From Symsagittifera roscoffensis (taxonomy: Eukaryota > Xenacoelomorpha > Acoela > Convolutidae), in the NCBI RefSeq assembly GCF_963678635.1, contig NC_087067.1, forward strand, positions 49,656,233 to 49,716,232: a stretch of DNA of 60,000 nt. Reading direction: 5' to 3'. Below the pieces are notes generated by a model. It was given only the letters and a program-made list of their open reading frames with translations, did not search any database and was not told the origin of the DNA. Each line of letters starts with the position of its first letter. Positions within the stretch are counted from its first letter, which is position 1. Shown here in pieces: positions 34,810 to 45,004 of this stretch. The position numbers were made by a program, and so were the translations under genes.

Positions 34810-35694
34810 TGTAACATTCGTCTACTGCAGTCACACATGAGGCTTAAGAAAAATAGGCCCTATAACCACTGGCTCAAGGGTCAGGGACACTATCTCTTGT
34901 GTTTTTCTACCTCAAGAACGGTCGGAGCCAGTTCGGTTCGCTTGTGACATGAGACTACGACCCGTTACAGCTTAAAGGCTACTACTAAAATATCCCCCCA
35001 CTCTAGAATTAGAAACGTCCCCATACTTAGGTCTCTAGATACCCAAAATACATGAACGCCGTTAAAAACCGGGTTGGAACAATCCGTTAAGTTACTTTTT
35101 ATTAGACAGTGGAACTTTGATCCATTTCAGATGGATCAACCTAAAACTCGCCTTACCTCAACATAACAATCGTAAAACACACTCTAGAAATTTAAATTAA
35201 GGACGCACATGTTGATGCGCTCAAGCACAGGAAGTAATTAAATAGGTGAGCAACTCTAGAATTAACTAAGGTAACTAGATAAGTTCAATGTTTATCAGTT
35301 TGAATGGTAAGGGTAAGTTTGAACTCCAGAACGAAGTTTTATGTGGACCATTGGGACACTCAAGCTGTCCACCTTTCCGTCGAAGGTTCACTCTGGTCCA
35401 GTTCGAATAATTACTCTCTCGGGAATACTCTGTCTTCTATCTCAGATAGGACAGCTCTACTCTTGTTCACTATGATGGAAATTGCGAATAGCAATTTCCC
35501 ACTCGTTTTTATCTGACAACTTTCCCGCAATTGCTCTAAAATTGTTCTCTTTTCTTTTTCTGATTTTCAGTTCTCGCGAGAAAATCGTGCATGACATGTT
35601 CCATTCGAAATTTTAAAAATTTAAATTTCACTCCAAAATCAAGTGTTTTCTGCTCTTCTCAAGGTCAAACTTCCAAATATGACCGACTGGCACA
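34810..35694 (-). repeat. 3' LTR of the giant element
   Basis: On the minus strand it begins TGTGCCAGTC and ends GAATGTTACA (TG...CA). It differs from the other LTR at about three positions (near 35209, 35219 and 35331). CTCAAG occurs five times. A 70-codon open frame present in both LTRs on the plus strand is not supported as a gene. Confidence 0.95.
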
Positions 35695-35710
35695 TACTCC
35701 CCGGACTCGA
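35695..35710 (-). promoter_or_regulatory. Candidate polypurine tract
   Basis: The minus strand reads GTCCGGGGAGTA directly before the LTR's TGTGCC. A purine-rich run at this place is where plus-strand DNA synthesis starts. Confidence 0.5.
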
Positions 35711-36124
35711 GATCGATGTCCTCATCGCGCGCTGTCTTCTGCCGGTGAGTCCCAGAAAAACCGAGTGTTGCTCAAGATACAGTGCCAGTGGTCATTTACA
35801 GAAGTTTGCAGCAGATTTAAGATTATCTGCACCCCAAAATTCACGACCATTTAAAATTTTCACACTATTGCTAAACAGCAACCAAAATCTGCATTTACCT
35901 GCACCTTTGAATTTTCGCTTTTCAAGCCAATCATTTAAAAATCTCTTTTGTCCTATTCAATCAGGAAATTGTCATGCAGCATTTTGATTTATATAATAGA
36001 TATAGTATATTAGTAACAATATTTGCTTTGTTAAAATTTCTTTTTCGTGAATCCAAGTTTCACTCGGATTCACACTCAAGCCCCCTTTCCCTCTCAAGAC
36101 TCAAGATCCATCCGATTTGCCCAT

Positions 36125-39100
36125 TCATCTCGTACTCTTCGCCTTGGAGGTACTGCATCCTGAAGTGCTAGATGCGGCAAACTGTCTCAACAGTTCCTCT
36201 TCATCATCGGAACTAATCACAATCTCCTCCCAAGCCTTCAGCTGTTCATAGGATCGCATCCATTCTCTCTGCTCCTGCAATCTCTTTGCTTGGTTGGGTA
36301 GTGCCTTCACCCTAGCTTCTCGGTTCAAGCAAAAGGAGTTGTGCAGGCTCAAGCTCACGTTCTTCGCCAGGTCTTCCTCTAGTATCGACTCCCTCGCTTT
36401 GGTGTTGTCTCTAGACATCTTACCCACTCTCTTCCATCCCGTCGTGATCGCATTACGATGGGTTAGCAGGGGTCTCTTGAAAGCTTCCGGCCCAATCTCG
36501 GCCTGGAACTGTCGATACTCCTTTTGATGTTTTCTCATGTGATCTTTCGTTGCCCTGTACAACCAAGACGTCAGTGTCGCCCGAAACCATGGAAAGTACC
36601 TCAAGCGACTCCATACGTGCCTGACTTCCGTCGGTATGGCGAATACTTTGCACGCAGTCTCAAACAACTCAAGTCTCCTGCTGTAGTCTATCGCGTATAT
36701 TGACTCAGCCGTTGGCGTCGTCGCCTCCCGATACTTCGTTATATTCTCTTCTATCCATCTCAGAGCTAACATCGTACTCACTACTAAGAGCGTCACCTTC
36801 TGCCGGTGATCCGGTAGTCCGATCGACCGAATCTCTTCCACATCCCACACCAGGCAAAGGTTCTTGTGATCTGGATACCACACCGTTTGTGCCAAACAGT
36901 GGCATGGGCATTCCCCATGAGAGATCTCAATGCTCCTGAGACTACGCTCCCCTGAGGCTTCCAAGAGAGGCTCAAGCTCCATCATTTTCTCGTGCATCGT
37001 GTCGTTGTCTTCCAGGTTTGGAGTACTTCCCACAGGTTTCCCGATCACGTTTTGTCTCTCGTGATCGCTTGTGTTTTCTCTTTCCAACTTCAGAAGATCT
37101 TCTCCCCAGATTTCGCTTAAGTCATCTCTCAATTCTTTTGGTACTGTCCCTTTGATTTTTCTCAACAACTTGTGCGAGTGATGCGACATCCGAGCCAACC
37201 TCACGCACTTGGGCACTGAGAAGGCCTTGTCCACCAGTATTCTCTGGCTGGACACTTCCACCATCGCCATGTGTAGCGGGTAGTGATTTCCGCACAAGTT
37301 GGCCATCATTGACCCTATCAGCGATTTCGCGTTCAATGGCAAGCCATAAGCTTCGCTCAGGAGAAATCCCATTTCCGCCTCAAGACCAACTTTCCAGCTC
37401 CGGATGTGTTTTTGAGTCACCTGCAACACCCCGGGCCATGATTCTACGCTCAACGCCGTCACTAAATGATGTTCAGACTCCAGTCTCTCCAGTGCCTGCA
37501 GACCACACATTCTCGAGAAGAATCCGAGAGCTGTCGCTATATTCACCGTGGTTCTCGCGTAACATTCCGCTATTATTTGCACTTCACTTTTCTCCCTTTC
37601 TGTGATGTCTTCGAACCAAGTGACCAGGTCTTCTTTTTGAAACGACAGTATTCTGACGCATGACCGTCCATCGCAGATGTGCTCTCCGTTCCCACACGTC
37701 GAATCCAGACAGCTACCCGGCTCCAATTTCTTTGCTGACCCGGGGTCGCTCGTCCTTTCGCTTGGCTCTTGCATCTGGGGTGTGATTAGCTTATGTAGCA
37801 CACTCAACTTCGCCAGATCTTCATCTTCCGTTGGTGCTAACCTCACTCGCTCGGTGGTTTCCTCGATTAGACTCGCATGGGGATGGGGACACCAGGAGGG
37901 TCTTAGTAGCTTCCATATCACTCCCAAGTTCGTGGTTAACAAGCCATCTCCACCGCCCATGTTCACTTCAACCCTCTTGTTTGAGCGCGGTATGCTTATC
38001 ACCTCTGGTGTTTTCTCAAGAATCAGGCCCAGGCTCGGCCCCTCTTTCTCCACCGCGTCTATCTCCATTATTCTTTCTGTCCAAAACTTCAGTAGCTCCG
38101 CTACCTCATGGTTTCTGTGGGCTCCTCCAGCTTCCGAGTCTAAGAAGGGATTGTAGGCTATTCCCATCACTCCAGACACATATTGGTATTCCCCCTTCTC
38201 ACTGAGTCTCGAGTACTGTTCTGACGGGGCCAGGTTACGGTGAACATCATGTTCTTCCTCGAACTTCTTATTAGAGAACCTCCGTACCTCGTCCAGCTTT
38301 CGATGGTTCTCTAAGGATAGTCTGGAACCATCTTCTTTCTCTATTCCTGTACTCTGATATACGTTCAAGATGATCGTTGAGACTCTTCTCTCCATGGTTT
38401 TACTTCCACTTGCTCTCTGGTGGCATGCCAGGATGGTGCTATCAGACATCATTGACATTGTCCATCTCAAGAAACATGTGGCATCTTTTCTTCTAGCCAG
38501 GCTCAAGCCTGAATTGTCCCTGGCCACGTGTTGCATCAGTGCCTGATACACCTCTAGCTTCTTGCTTCCCAACTTCAGCCTGTCATACGAGGTCAATGTC
38601 TCCAACTCTATTCCCACCAGACTCCAGGTGAACATTAATTGTCCCGCAGTTCTAACGAAGGGATTCGCCATTAGTGGCGGTGCTGATGAGGATGTTCTCA
38701 TCGCCTCTTCAAAATGATCCTTCAACAAACTCTGCCAGGACCTCTTCAGATGACTTGCCATCTCTATCTTATTAACCTCGGCTTTTTGCTGGGTGGCCCA
38801 ATTGCGTCGCCTGCGAGCTATTCCACTGTCCAACTTCTTCAAGCAGTCCTCCATTTCCTTCAATGTTTCGAGGGCTACCCACCACGTCCGGGAAGTGTTC
38901 CTCGTCTTGCTCCTCTCCAATGGATCACTCGTCACTTGTTTGCCCATGTCCTGATGTGCCTTCGAGATCCATTCTTTGCCGATCTCCACTTCCCCTACCT
39001 GTCCGTTCGTTGAACCTCTCTTCACGTTTACCTTCTGAGGCTTGAAGTCTTCTTCTGACGTCGAACTGGTGGAAACCTCTATTTCCTTTTCTACTTCAAG

Positions 39101-39421
39101 TGGTTTCCTGAGCTCCGAGCTGTTCTTGTATGCCGCCGTCTTGCATCGGGCCAAAACGATGGGCGCCGTCTCTCTCAAGTTTCCTTCCGAAACAGCATCC
39201 ACTGAAGGACTACCCCATCCTTCCACTTCTCTCTTCCTCTTGCGAGTCTTCACATCTCTGCTCGAGGGTGTTGTGGCTATCATCATTGATTCGACCTCTC
39301 CATCCACTCCTTCCAACTCTTGCCTCCCCCCTGCTCGAGCCTTAAGGATATTAGTACTTTTAATCATATTACTAGTCCCAACCTTATCCCTTTTTATATC
39401 ATCAACCATTTTATCCACAGT
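36125..39421 (-). CDS. Giant-element third segment of second cassette, about 1097 aa, unknown
   Basis: The frame follows a single TAA at 39424-39422 in the same frame as the preceding ORF. An ATG in good context (AAAATGG) lies four codons after the stop. I do not recognise the protein. Visible features, counted from the GTG at 39418: basic nuclear-signal-like KTRKRKR (57-63), a second basic patch RRRR (202-205), a Cys/His cluster (C570, C575, H580, C582, C587) that could bind metal, and an acidic DDEEE near the C-terminus. There is no signal peptide or convincing membrane span. The stop TGA is at 36125. The intact 1.1-kaa frame in a young copy argues it is expressed. Confidence 0.75.
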   Translation of the reverse strand, partial: TVDKMVDDIKRDKVGTSNMIKSTNILKARAGGRQELEGVDGEVESMMIATTPSSRDVKTRKRKREVEGWGSPSVDAVSEGNLRETAPIVLARCKTAAYKNSSELRKPLEVEKEIEVSTSSTSEEDFKPQKVNVKRGSTNGQVGEVEIGKEWISKAHQDMGKQVTSDPLERSKTRNTSRTWWVALETLKEMEDCLKKLDSGIARRRRNWATQQKAEVNKIEMASHLKRSWQSLLKDHFEEAMRTSSSAPPLMANPFVRTAGQLMFTWSLVGIELETLTSYDRLKLGSKKLEVYQALMQHVARDNSGLSLARRKDATCFLRWTMSMMSDSTILACHQRASGSKTMERRVSTIILNVYQSTGIEKEDGSRLSLENHRKLDEVRRFSNKKFEEEHDVHRNLAPSEQYSRLSEKGEYQYVSGVMGIAYNPFLDSEAGGAHRNHEVAELLKFWTERIMEIDAVEKEGPSLGLILEKTPEVISIPRSNKRVEVNMGGGDGLLTTNLGVIWKLLRPSWCPHPHASLIEETTERVRLAPTEDEDLAKLSVLHKLITPQMQEPSERTSDPGSAKKLEPGSCLDSTCGNGEHICDGRSCVRILSFQKEDLVTWFEDITEREKSEVQIIAECYARTTVNIATALGFFSRMCGLQALERLESEHHLVTALSVESWPGVLQVTQKHIRSWKVGLEAEMGFLLSEAYGLPLNAKSLIGSMMANLCGNHYPLHMAMVEVSSQRILVDKAFSVPKCVRLARMSHHSHKLLRKIKGTVPKELRDDLSEIWGEDLLKLERENTSDHERQNVIGKPVGSTPNLEDNDTMHEKMMELEPLLEASGERSLRSIEISHGECPCHCLAQTVWYPDHKNLCLVWDVEEIRSIGLPDHRQKVTLLVVSTMLALRWIEENITKYREATTPTAESIYAIDYSRRLELFETACKVFAIPTEVRHVWSRLRYFPWFRATLTSWLYRATKDHMRKHQKEYRQFQAEIGPEAFKRPLLTHRNAITTGWKRVGKMSRDNTKARESILEEDLAKNVSLSLHNSFCLNREARVKALPNQAKRLQEQREWMRSYEQLKAWEEIVISSDDEEELLRQFAASSTSGCSTSKAKSTR

Positions 39422-42400
39422 TTATTGTTTCAGAGTAGAGTTGTCCTCACATTTCTCTTTTCTAGTCTTCGATCGTGCGTTCCTCAGCTCCACTAGCTTG
39501 TTCAGCAGCTCTTTTCTTGCTTTCTCATCCAGGCCCGTTCCTATCAGGAGCGGTTCCCCGAATCTCACTACTGCGTCCCACAGTTCCTTCTTGAACTTGT
39601 CCAGCGTCGTCTCGCTGCCCACTTCTCGATTGAATTCCTCCAGGAACTCCTGCCAAGCGTCATCCTCGAGAGATCCCAAGAATATGTCCCTGTTCCCTTC
39701 GAACGTGTTCTTCTCCCTTTCCTCCGAGCTCAAGAGTAACATCCCCATATTGAAGGTCTCACCTGCCAATGGCAACTCTAGGTTCTTCCGCGGAGACGGA
39801 ATCAGGGGTGGTGTGGCAGTATCTGCCCAATTCTCCTCGCTCAAATCTTTCAACAGCTCTTGAGTGGTGAGCTCCTCCCCTGATGGCCCTGGTTCAGGCG
39901 TATTCCCCACTTCCATGTCTTCACCAGCTTCACTGAGAGTTTCATCCATACTCTCTTCTTCTGACTCATGTCTCCTTCTCTCGAGAATTTTCTTAAATCG
40001 GTCCTCGACGGGTCCGCTCCTCTTGTCTCCAGGTGTGTCCACGGACAGTGGTGATGGTGTCGCAGGATCCAGCTTTTTGTATTCCGTCAGTGCCACGTGC
40101 AGTTGACCTGCTGCATCTAGTTCTGTTCCTTCCTGTCTCATTTCCACCTGTTCCAAGCCATAGGGCGCCTTATATTTTCTCGTGGCAAATTTCATGTCGT
40201 CCACCAGTGCGACGTGCCCCTCCATCACGATCATCCTGCCATCATCCCATATGGGCAACATGTTCTCAAGTCCCTCCTTCTCTAGAGTTCTCAAGACCTT
40301 CCTCACCTCATACCCTGGGGGCTGCGAACCTCTACTCTTTTTCGCTTGCGTCGTCCACGAGTTTACCTTCATCTCGCTGGTATGGAAGTAGACCGCCGCC
40401 GTGTAGCCAATGAACAGGGGGTCCCAGCCATCAGTGAAATCCTTCTGCATTTCCTCCGCCGTCATCCTCGCCATTATGGAGGGAACTACCAAGGGACTAT
40501 TCATTCCTAAGGTCATCCTCCTGACTATTGGGAACTCAGGCATGGTGGCCGGGAGGATTTCTTTCTCCATTATGGTCTCCAGCTCCCTCTTCACCAGTGC
40601 GAAGCACTCCTTCCAGGCAGGAATTCTCAAGATTTCTCGTCCGTCCGCCGTCAATGGGTTCAAGTTCCAGAATTTGGGATACATTTCAATGGGACCCTCT
40701 CGCTTGCCTCCCATTCTACATTGCATTTGACCCCTGAAGTTGCACACTATCAGCTCGGCATCTTTCACCTTTCCAAAGAGTACCGTGTTGCTCATTCGCG
40801 CCCTGAGCACCTCCTGCTGACACCAATTCAGCGCTGTACCATCCAGTACGCTGATGAGACTCAAGTGCGTCACCGAGTGACGATACGTTATCACCAGGGG
40901 ATCTGGAAACGCGTACGTCACTGCTGGACCATAGATGCAGGTCACCACCTCCTCCAGACCTCGGATTATCCCCATTGGGTCCGACCTCATTGCCAGGCAC
41001 AGGTCCGTCAACAGAGGCATCCCTCTGTTCGCCTTCTCCCATTCTTCTCTCGAGGTTGGGTTCTCATCTTCACCCGTCATGTATCGATTCTGCATCATGA
41101 GGTATTGCACCAGCAGTGTCTTCAACCCTGCGGCACACTTGTAGGAGCTGGTTTCAATGCTCGTGTGGACTCTCCCCATAGACAGAGGTTCTCCATATTC
41201 CATTAACCGATGAAATGACACCAATTCCCCATGGGTCAAGAGTACTAGCGCCAGATACCCATCAACTCGGAGTGTCTCCACTCCTCGACTAAACATGTAT
41301 GCTGGGCCCATGTTGAACAAGTATCTGGGGTAAACCAAATACAGGGCCAAGAGCAGGCTGATGGACATGCCCAGTATCTCCTGTACGAAGGCTCCGAAGA
41401 TAGTCGCCGTGGTGCCGAACACTCCTGCCAAGAATTCTCTCTCCCAGCAAGGACTCAAGAACTTGAGAATCTCGTAATCTCTCCTAGTCTTCAATTCGCC
41501 GTTGGCGTGCTCTCTCCAAAATCCTCCAATCGTCACTTCATTGGCGGCCGAGACAAATCTAGCCACCGTCATGTCTCTCGTTTCAGCTAGCTCCAGTTGC
41601 TTCTCTAGAAAACTCCAGATTTGTTTCACGAGGAGTGGTGCTTCCTCCCTCGTTTTATTCGTGACGTTCTCCAGCCTTGGTGTCAGGAATGGCCACCAGC
41701 CATTCTCTTGAGTCAAGCGATATTTCATCGAATCTAACTGTTTCTCCGTCTCGACCACATTTCTTCTCTCGTTGCTGGGACCTCTAGTCCTGCTGGTGGA
41801 ATTTGCGACTTTCACATCCATACTCCGGAACCACAGGCTGGCCGTCAACTGGTTTATCGCCGTGTGGTCGTCCCCGATGACTGGGCTGAACTTGAGGTGT
41901 CTAGCAAAGTTCGATATCTCTAGCAAGAGAACCTCATCCAACACAATCAAGACGTCGGCTAGTCCGTAAAAGCCCCTCAGCGCATGAGATATGTCAGCCC
42001 ATGCCGCTGGTAATTCTGATTTGTAAAGTCTCAAGTTGACTGGCTCCAGCTCTCGATTGGGGGCTGCCATCAGAATCCGCCATTCACTCCCTTCTGCTAT
42101 CAGGATCAAGACCGCATACACGAATTGCAGGGCGGGTGGCATGCTGGCGTATCCTGGGGATGTGGTAAACACCACCTTTGTCTTGGACCCAAATCTCGAG
42201 GCTACATTCTCTTGTACCTCATTCATCGCCGCAAATAACGCCTGAATGGCCTCCCAGATCTTCCTTGATGTTGGAACCTCCTTGCCTTTCAGTTGCTCAA
42301 GAAGTCCCATCGCATGCAGGTGGTCATTCATTCCTGCAAACAATAGCAGCTCCGGTTCACAGGGCATCTCCGACTTTATTGCCACCACTAGGGTCAACAT

Positions 42401-44281
42401 CTGGTTCAATTCGGCTCCTGGCAAAGAGTATACCAGAGTCTCCGGCCAGAACAACTTGGGAGACGTTCCTTCGAAGTCTGATCCCGCCACAATGATCACT
42501 CTTGCAGCAGCTGGATCTGCTCTATCATAAACTGCCAGAGTCTTGGCCAATTGGGTGCCGCCACAGGGCTTCCCGTACCTGGGATCCTCTGCCAACTTTG
42601 GACCTTCGTAAGCAGCGTCAGGCAACTCCATTCCCCCCGGATTGAGTAGCTTGTCTACTACCTTTAATTGTGCCGGGGTTGCTAACCTGATCCTGGCGAT
42701 GCCAGTTCGGTGCTTGGGAGGTTCTACTATAAGTCCAGGGCTCCCTAGCTGCTTGAGAGGCCTGTAATTAATGGGTCCCATGATCGCTTTTGTGGGAATT
42801 CCAGTCAGATCTGTAGTCTCCATTAACTTCGTTCTCGAGAAATGCGCCTCGTGTGCTTTCAGCCAGTCTACGCAATGATGTCTATTCAAGTCCTCATGCG
42901 ACACTCGTTCGATCCCCAGGGTTTCCGCCAACTCTCGTCTGCATTCCAAGGTCTCCAGATCCAGTTCCTTCACCTTCTCAGGATATCTCAAGCGGGTAGT
43001 CTCCCTAGACTTCTTTTCTCTCCTGCCATCTGCCACCACCACGGAGGACATCGCCGAGGCCGGAGGTGTTGATGACTCTACCTCCTCCGACTCCATTGGT
43101 GTGGCACTCTGCAATCGGGTCTGATTGCTCCTCGAGCTATCTCTAGTATCAACTCTCGCTCCCAATCGACCAGCCAAGGCCCTCGAGGCAAGGAATGGTG
43201 GGTTGGGAGGTGGCCCTAAAGTGAATTGGGCTGTCTCCAGCAGGTCCGCTTCTAGCGTGTTTATGTGTTCCTGGAAGACGTCGTTCAGCCACTCAGCTCC
43301 CCTTGGCCTATCGAAATGGATTCCATCTTTCGAGGTGTCTTCAGGGAATCCCTTGTTCTCCATGCGTTCTGCAACGTCCAACAGCCTGAGAGGAAGCACA
43401 CTGTTTCGGTGTATTTCTCGGATCGCCTTGTTCAGGCTCCGCACCCTCTGGTTCATCTCTAGGGAGTGTTGATCAAACATCATGTTATAGGGGACCGTGC
43501 ATATCGTCAGCAGGATGGGATCCATTTGGATCCTCAGCTCCTCAAGAAGGCAACTCATCTTGTCGCACAGCCTCGTCACTTTCCTTGCTTCTCCTCTCGA
43601 CACGTCGTTGGTCCCAACCATCAAGGTGACTGTGTAAACTTTGGTCATTCCTAGCATGTCCAGAGTTGCCAACATCTGTGGCGTAGCAGCTCCAGCGAAA
43701 CTCAAGACTCCCGTCTGCCAATGTGACCGGATCTGGGTCAACACCCGCACCAGGCTGTCCCCTATAATCAGGTGAACCGCACCCTCTGGCACACGAGGTG
43801 GCGCTAGATACTGCACCCAGGCTGCGTCGTGGAAGCAGTCCCTCCTGGCTTGCTGTTCCGCATTCCAGTCCAGCCGACTATGCTTGTGGTAGTTCCCCTC
43901 TGTGTTCTTCTTGTAGCTCGCGATCACGACGTTTCTGACCGGCTGTTCCCTCCAAGTCAGGGGAAGCTCTGGCCTTGTCGTTCTTTTACGACTCTGCTGC
44001 TGCAACTTCTCACCCAACTCCTTCAGGCGCGATGAGGCGCCACTCACCTGACTGCCGCTCGAGGTCGAGGTTGGTGTATATCCTGGTAACACCACATCCA
44101 TCAGAGGACGTACAGGTTGGGTCTCTAGATTGCGCAAGGAGGGCGTCGCGTCATTCGGTATCCAGACCTCCAACCCTTCACTCATGTGTTCCCTGGCCTC
44201 GCGGTCAAGGTTGAACCGTCCTCTAGCCCTGGGAGCTTCATCCACCTCCATGCGCGACTCTGGCCTTGAGCTTGTCACCAC
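39422..44281 (-). CDS. Giant-element accessory protein with two SGNH-hydrolase-like domains, about 1619 aa
   Basis: The frame continues directly after a single TGA (44284-44282) from the 255-aa ORF. The first ATG is 11 codons downstream. Domain 1 (about residues 165-345) has every SGNH/GDSL block: GDSL with Ser176, Gly197, GTND with Asn225, and DGIH with Asp319/His322. Such enzymes are esterases or lipases. Related domains are known in ORF1 of CR1 elements and in Ngaro/DIRS elements. Domain 2 (about 590-825) repeats the layout with changed residues: GSD (600-602), Gly622, GMND (650-653) and DDH (804-806), so it is probably inactive or altered. A hydrophobic stretch lies at about 951-988. The rest is unassigned. 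It ends with TAA at 39422. Confidence 0.8.
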   Translation of the reverse strand: MVTSSRPESRMEVDEAPRARGRFNLDREAREHMSEGLEVWIPNDATPSLRNLETQPVRPLMDVVLPGYTPTSTSSGSQVSGASSRLKELGEKLQQQSRKRTTRPELPLTWREQPVRNVVIASYKKNTEGNYHKHSRLDWNAEQQARRDCFHDAAWVQYLAPPRVPEGAVHLIIGDSLVRVLTQIRSHWQTGVLSFAGAATPQMLATLDMLGMTKVYTVTLMVGTNDVSRGEARKVTRLCDKMSCLLEELRIQMDPILLTICTVPYNMMFDQHSLEMNQRVRSLNKAIREIHRNSVLPLRLLDVAERMENKGFPEDTSKDGIHFDRPRGAEWLNDVFQEHINTLEADLLETAQFTLGPPPNPPFLASRALAGRLGARVDTRDSSRSNQTRLQSATPMESEEVESSTPPASAMSSVVVADGRREKKSRETTRLRYPEKVKELDLETLECRRELAETLGIERVSHEDLNRHHCVDWLKAHEAHFSRTKLMETTDLTGIPTKAIMGPINYRPLKQLGSPGLIVEPPKHRTGIARIRLATPAQLKVVDKLLNPGGMELPDAAYEGPKLAEDPRYGKPCGGTQLAKTLAVYDRADPAAARVIIVAGSDFEGTSPKLFWPETLVYSLPGAELNQMLTLVVAIKSEMPCEPELLLFAGMNDHLHAMGLLEQLKGKEVPTSRKIWEAIQALFAAMNEVQENVASRFGSKTKVVFTTSPGYASMPPALQFVYAVLILIAEGSEWRILMAAPNRELEPVNLRLYKSELPAAWADISHALRGFYGLADVLIVLDEVLLLEISNFARHLKFSPVIGDDHTAINQLTASLWFRSMDVKVANSTSRTRGPSNERRNVVETEKQLDSMKYRLTQENGWWPFLTPRLENVTNKTREEAPLLVKQIWSFLEKQLELAETRDMTVARFVSAANEVTIGGFWREHANGELKTRRDYEILKFLSPCWEREFLAGVFGTTATIFGAFVQEILGMSISLLLALYLVYPRYLFNMGPAYMFSRGVETLRVDGYLALVLLTHGELVSFHRLMEYGEPLSMGRVHTSIETSSYKCAAGLKTLLVQYLMMQNRYMTGEDENPTSREEWEKANRGMPLLTDLCLAMRSDPMGIIRGLEEVVTCIYGPAVTYAFPDPLVITYRHSVTHLSLISVLDGTALNWCQQEVLRARMSNTVLFGKVKDAELIVCNFRGQMQCRMGGKREGPIEMYPKFWNLNPLTADGREILRIPAWKECFALVKRELETIMEKEILPATMPEFPIVRRMTLGMNSPLVVPSIMARMTAEEMQKDFTDGWDPLFIGYTAAVYFHTSEMKVNSWTTQAKKSRGSQPPGYEVRKVLRTLEKEGLENMLPIWDDGRMIVMEGHVALVDDMKFATRKYKAPYGLEQVEMRQEGTELDAAGQLHVALTEYKKLDPATPSPLSVDTPGDKRSGPVEDRFKKILERRRHESEEESMDETLSEAGEDMEVGNTPEPGPSGEELTTQELLKDLSEENWADTATPPLIPSPRKNLELPLAGETFNMGMLLLSSEEREKNTFEGNRDIFLGSLEDDAWQEFLEEFNREVGSETTLDKFKKELWDAVVRFGEPLLIGTGLDEKARKELLNKLVELRNARSKTRKEKCEDNSTLKQ

Positions 44282-45004
44282 TCATTCGTTTGACCTGGCT
44301 CCCTTTTGTGCGTCAAGCTCGCGTTGTCGTTGTTCTATCCTTTCCAACTCCGACTTTAGTTGATCGCGATTCGCGGCGTTCTCCCGCACCTTTAGCTCCT
44401 GCTGATGTTCCGCCCTTAGCATCTCAAGTAACTTCAACGTCTGATCTCGCTCGTCGACTGCCTGGTCTCTCTCCAGCTGAAGCTTCTCCCTATCCAACTT
44501 CGCCTGATCCCGATCGAGATTCGCCTTATTCCTTTCCTTCAGCGCCTTCTCAAGCTCTTTCTTTAGGACCCCCAGATCCGGATATGCCTCTGTCGTCTGT
44601 TGCGCTCGCGACATCGACGGCACCTTACTCGAGCTCTGGCCTGTGGATCTTGCTGTTGGTCTCGTCGGTAGCGGAAACTCTCCTGCGCCGTGTTCGGTGT
44701 TGTTACTCAGGCCAGGATTTCTTGCCAAGTCAAAGCCCCTTACTCCTCCATCCGCATTCCAAGATAACCATCTGGTCTGTTCTCGATTTGATATGCCCTC
44801 GGTGGTGTAGCCGACCATCAAGACAGCCTCCGTCGCAGACTCCCTGCACTCACCCTGGTCCTCCAACTGGAGGATCGCATTCAGCATCACCGCCATTCTC
44901 TCGTCTATCTGGGTGTAGTCCAGGTCCCTCAAGCGTCTGTACAGCTCGTCAAGAGTGGGCTTCTTCAGAGCCGCGGGCACGGAGTTCCAGAATCGGTCTG
45001 CCAT
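44282..45004 (-). CDS. Giant-element small coiled-coil ORF, second cassette start
   Basis: The best start is ATG at 45004 (context AAAATGG), giving about 240 aa; the frame is open back to 45049. The N-terminal part is globular-looking and unidentified. The last 100 residues are a long Lys/Glu/Arg/Leu coiled coil with repeated LDRDQAKL-like heptads. It ends at a single TGA that is in frame with the 1619-codon ORF. A role in assembly, or as an N-terminal piece of a larger readthrough product, is an inference. Confidence 0.7.
   Translation of the reverse strand: MADRFWNSVPAALKKPTLDELYRRLRDLDYTQIDERMAVMLNAILQLEDQGECRESATEAVLMVGYTTEGISNREQTRWLSWNADGGVRGFDLARNPGLSNNTEHGAGEFPLPTRPTARSTGQSSSKVPSMSRAQQTTEAYPDLGVLKKELEKALKERNKANLDRDQAKLDREKLQLERDQAVDERDQTLKLLEMLRAEHQQELKVRENAANRDQLKSELERIEQRQRELDAQKGARSNE

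Noticed and set aside
35304-35516. 70-codon frame present in both LTRs (also 57337-57549)
   Set aside because: Conserved only because the LTRs are near-identical; antisense to the element and without features.
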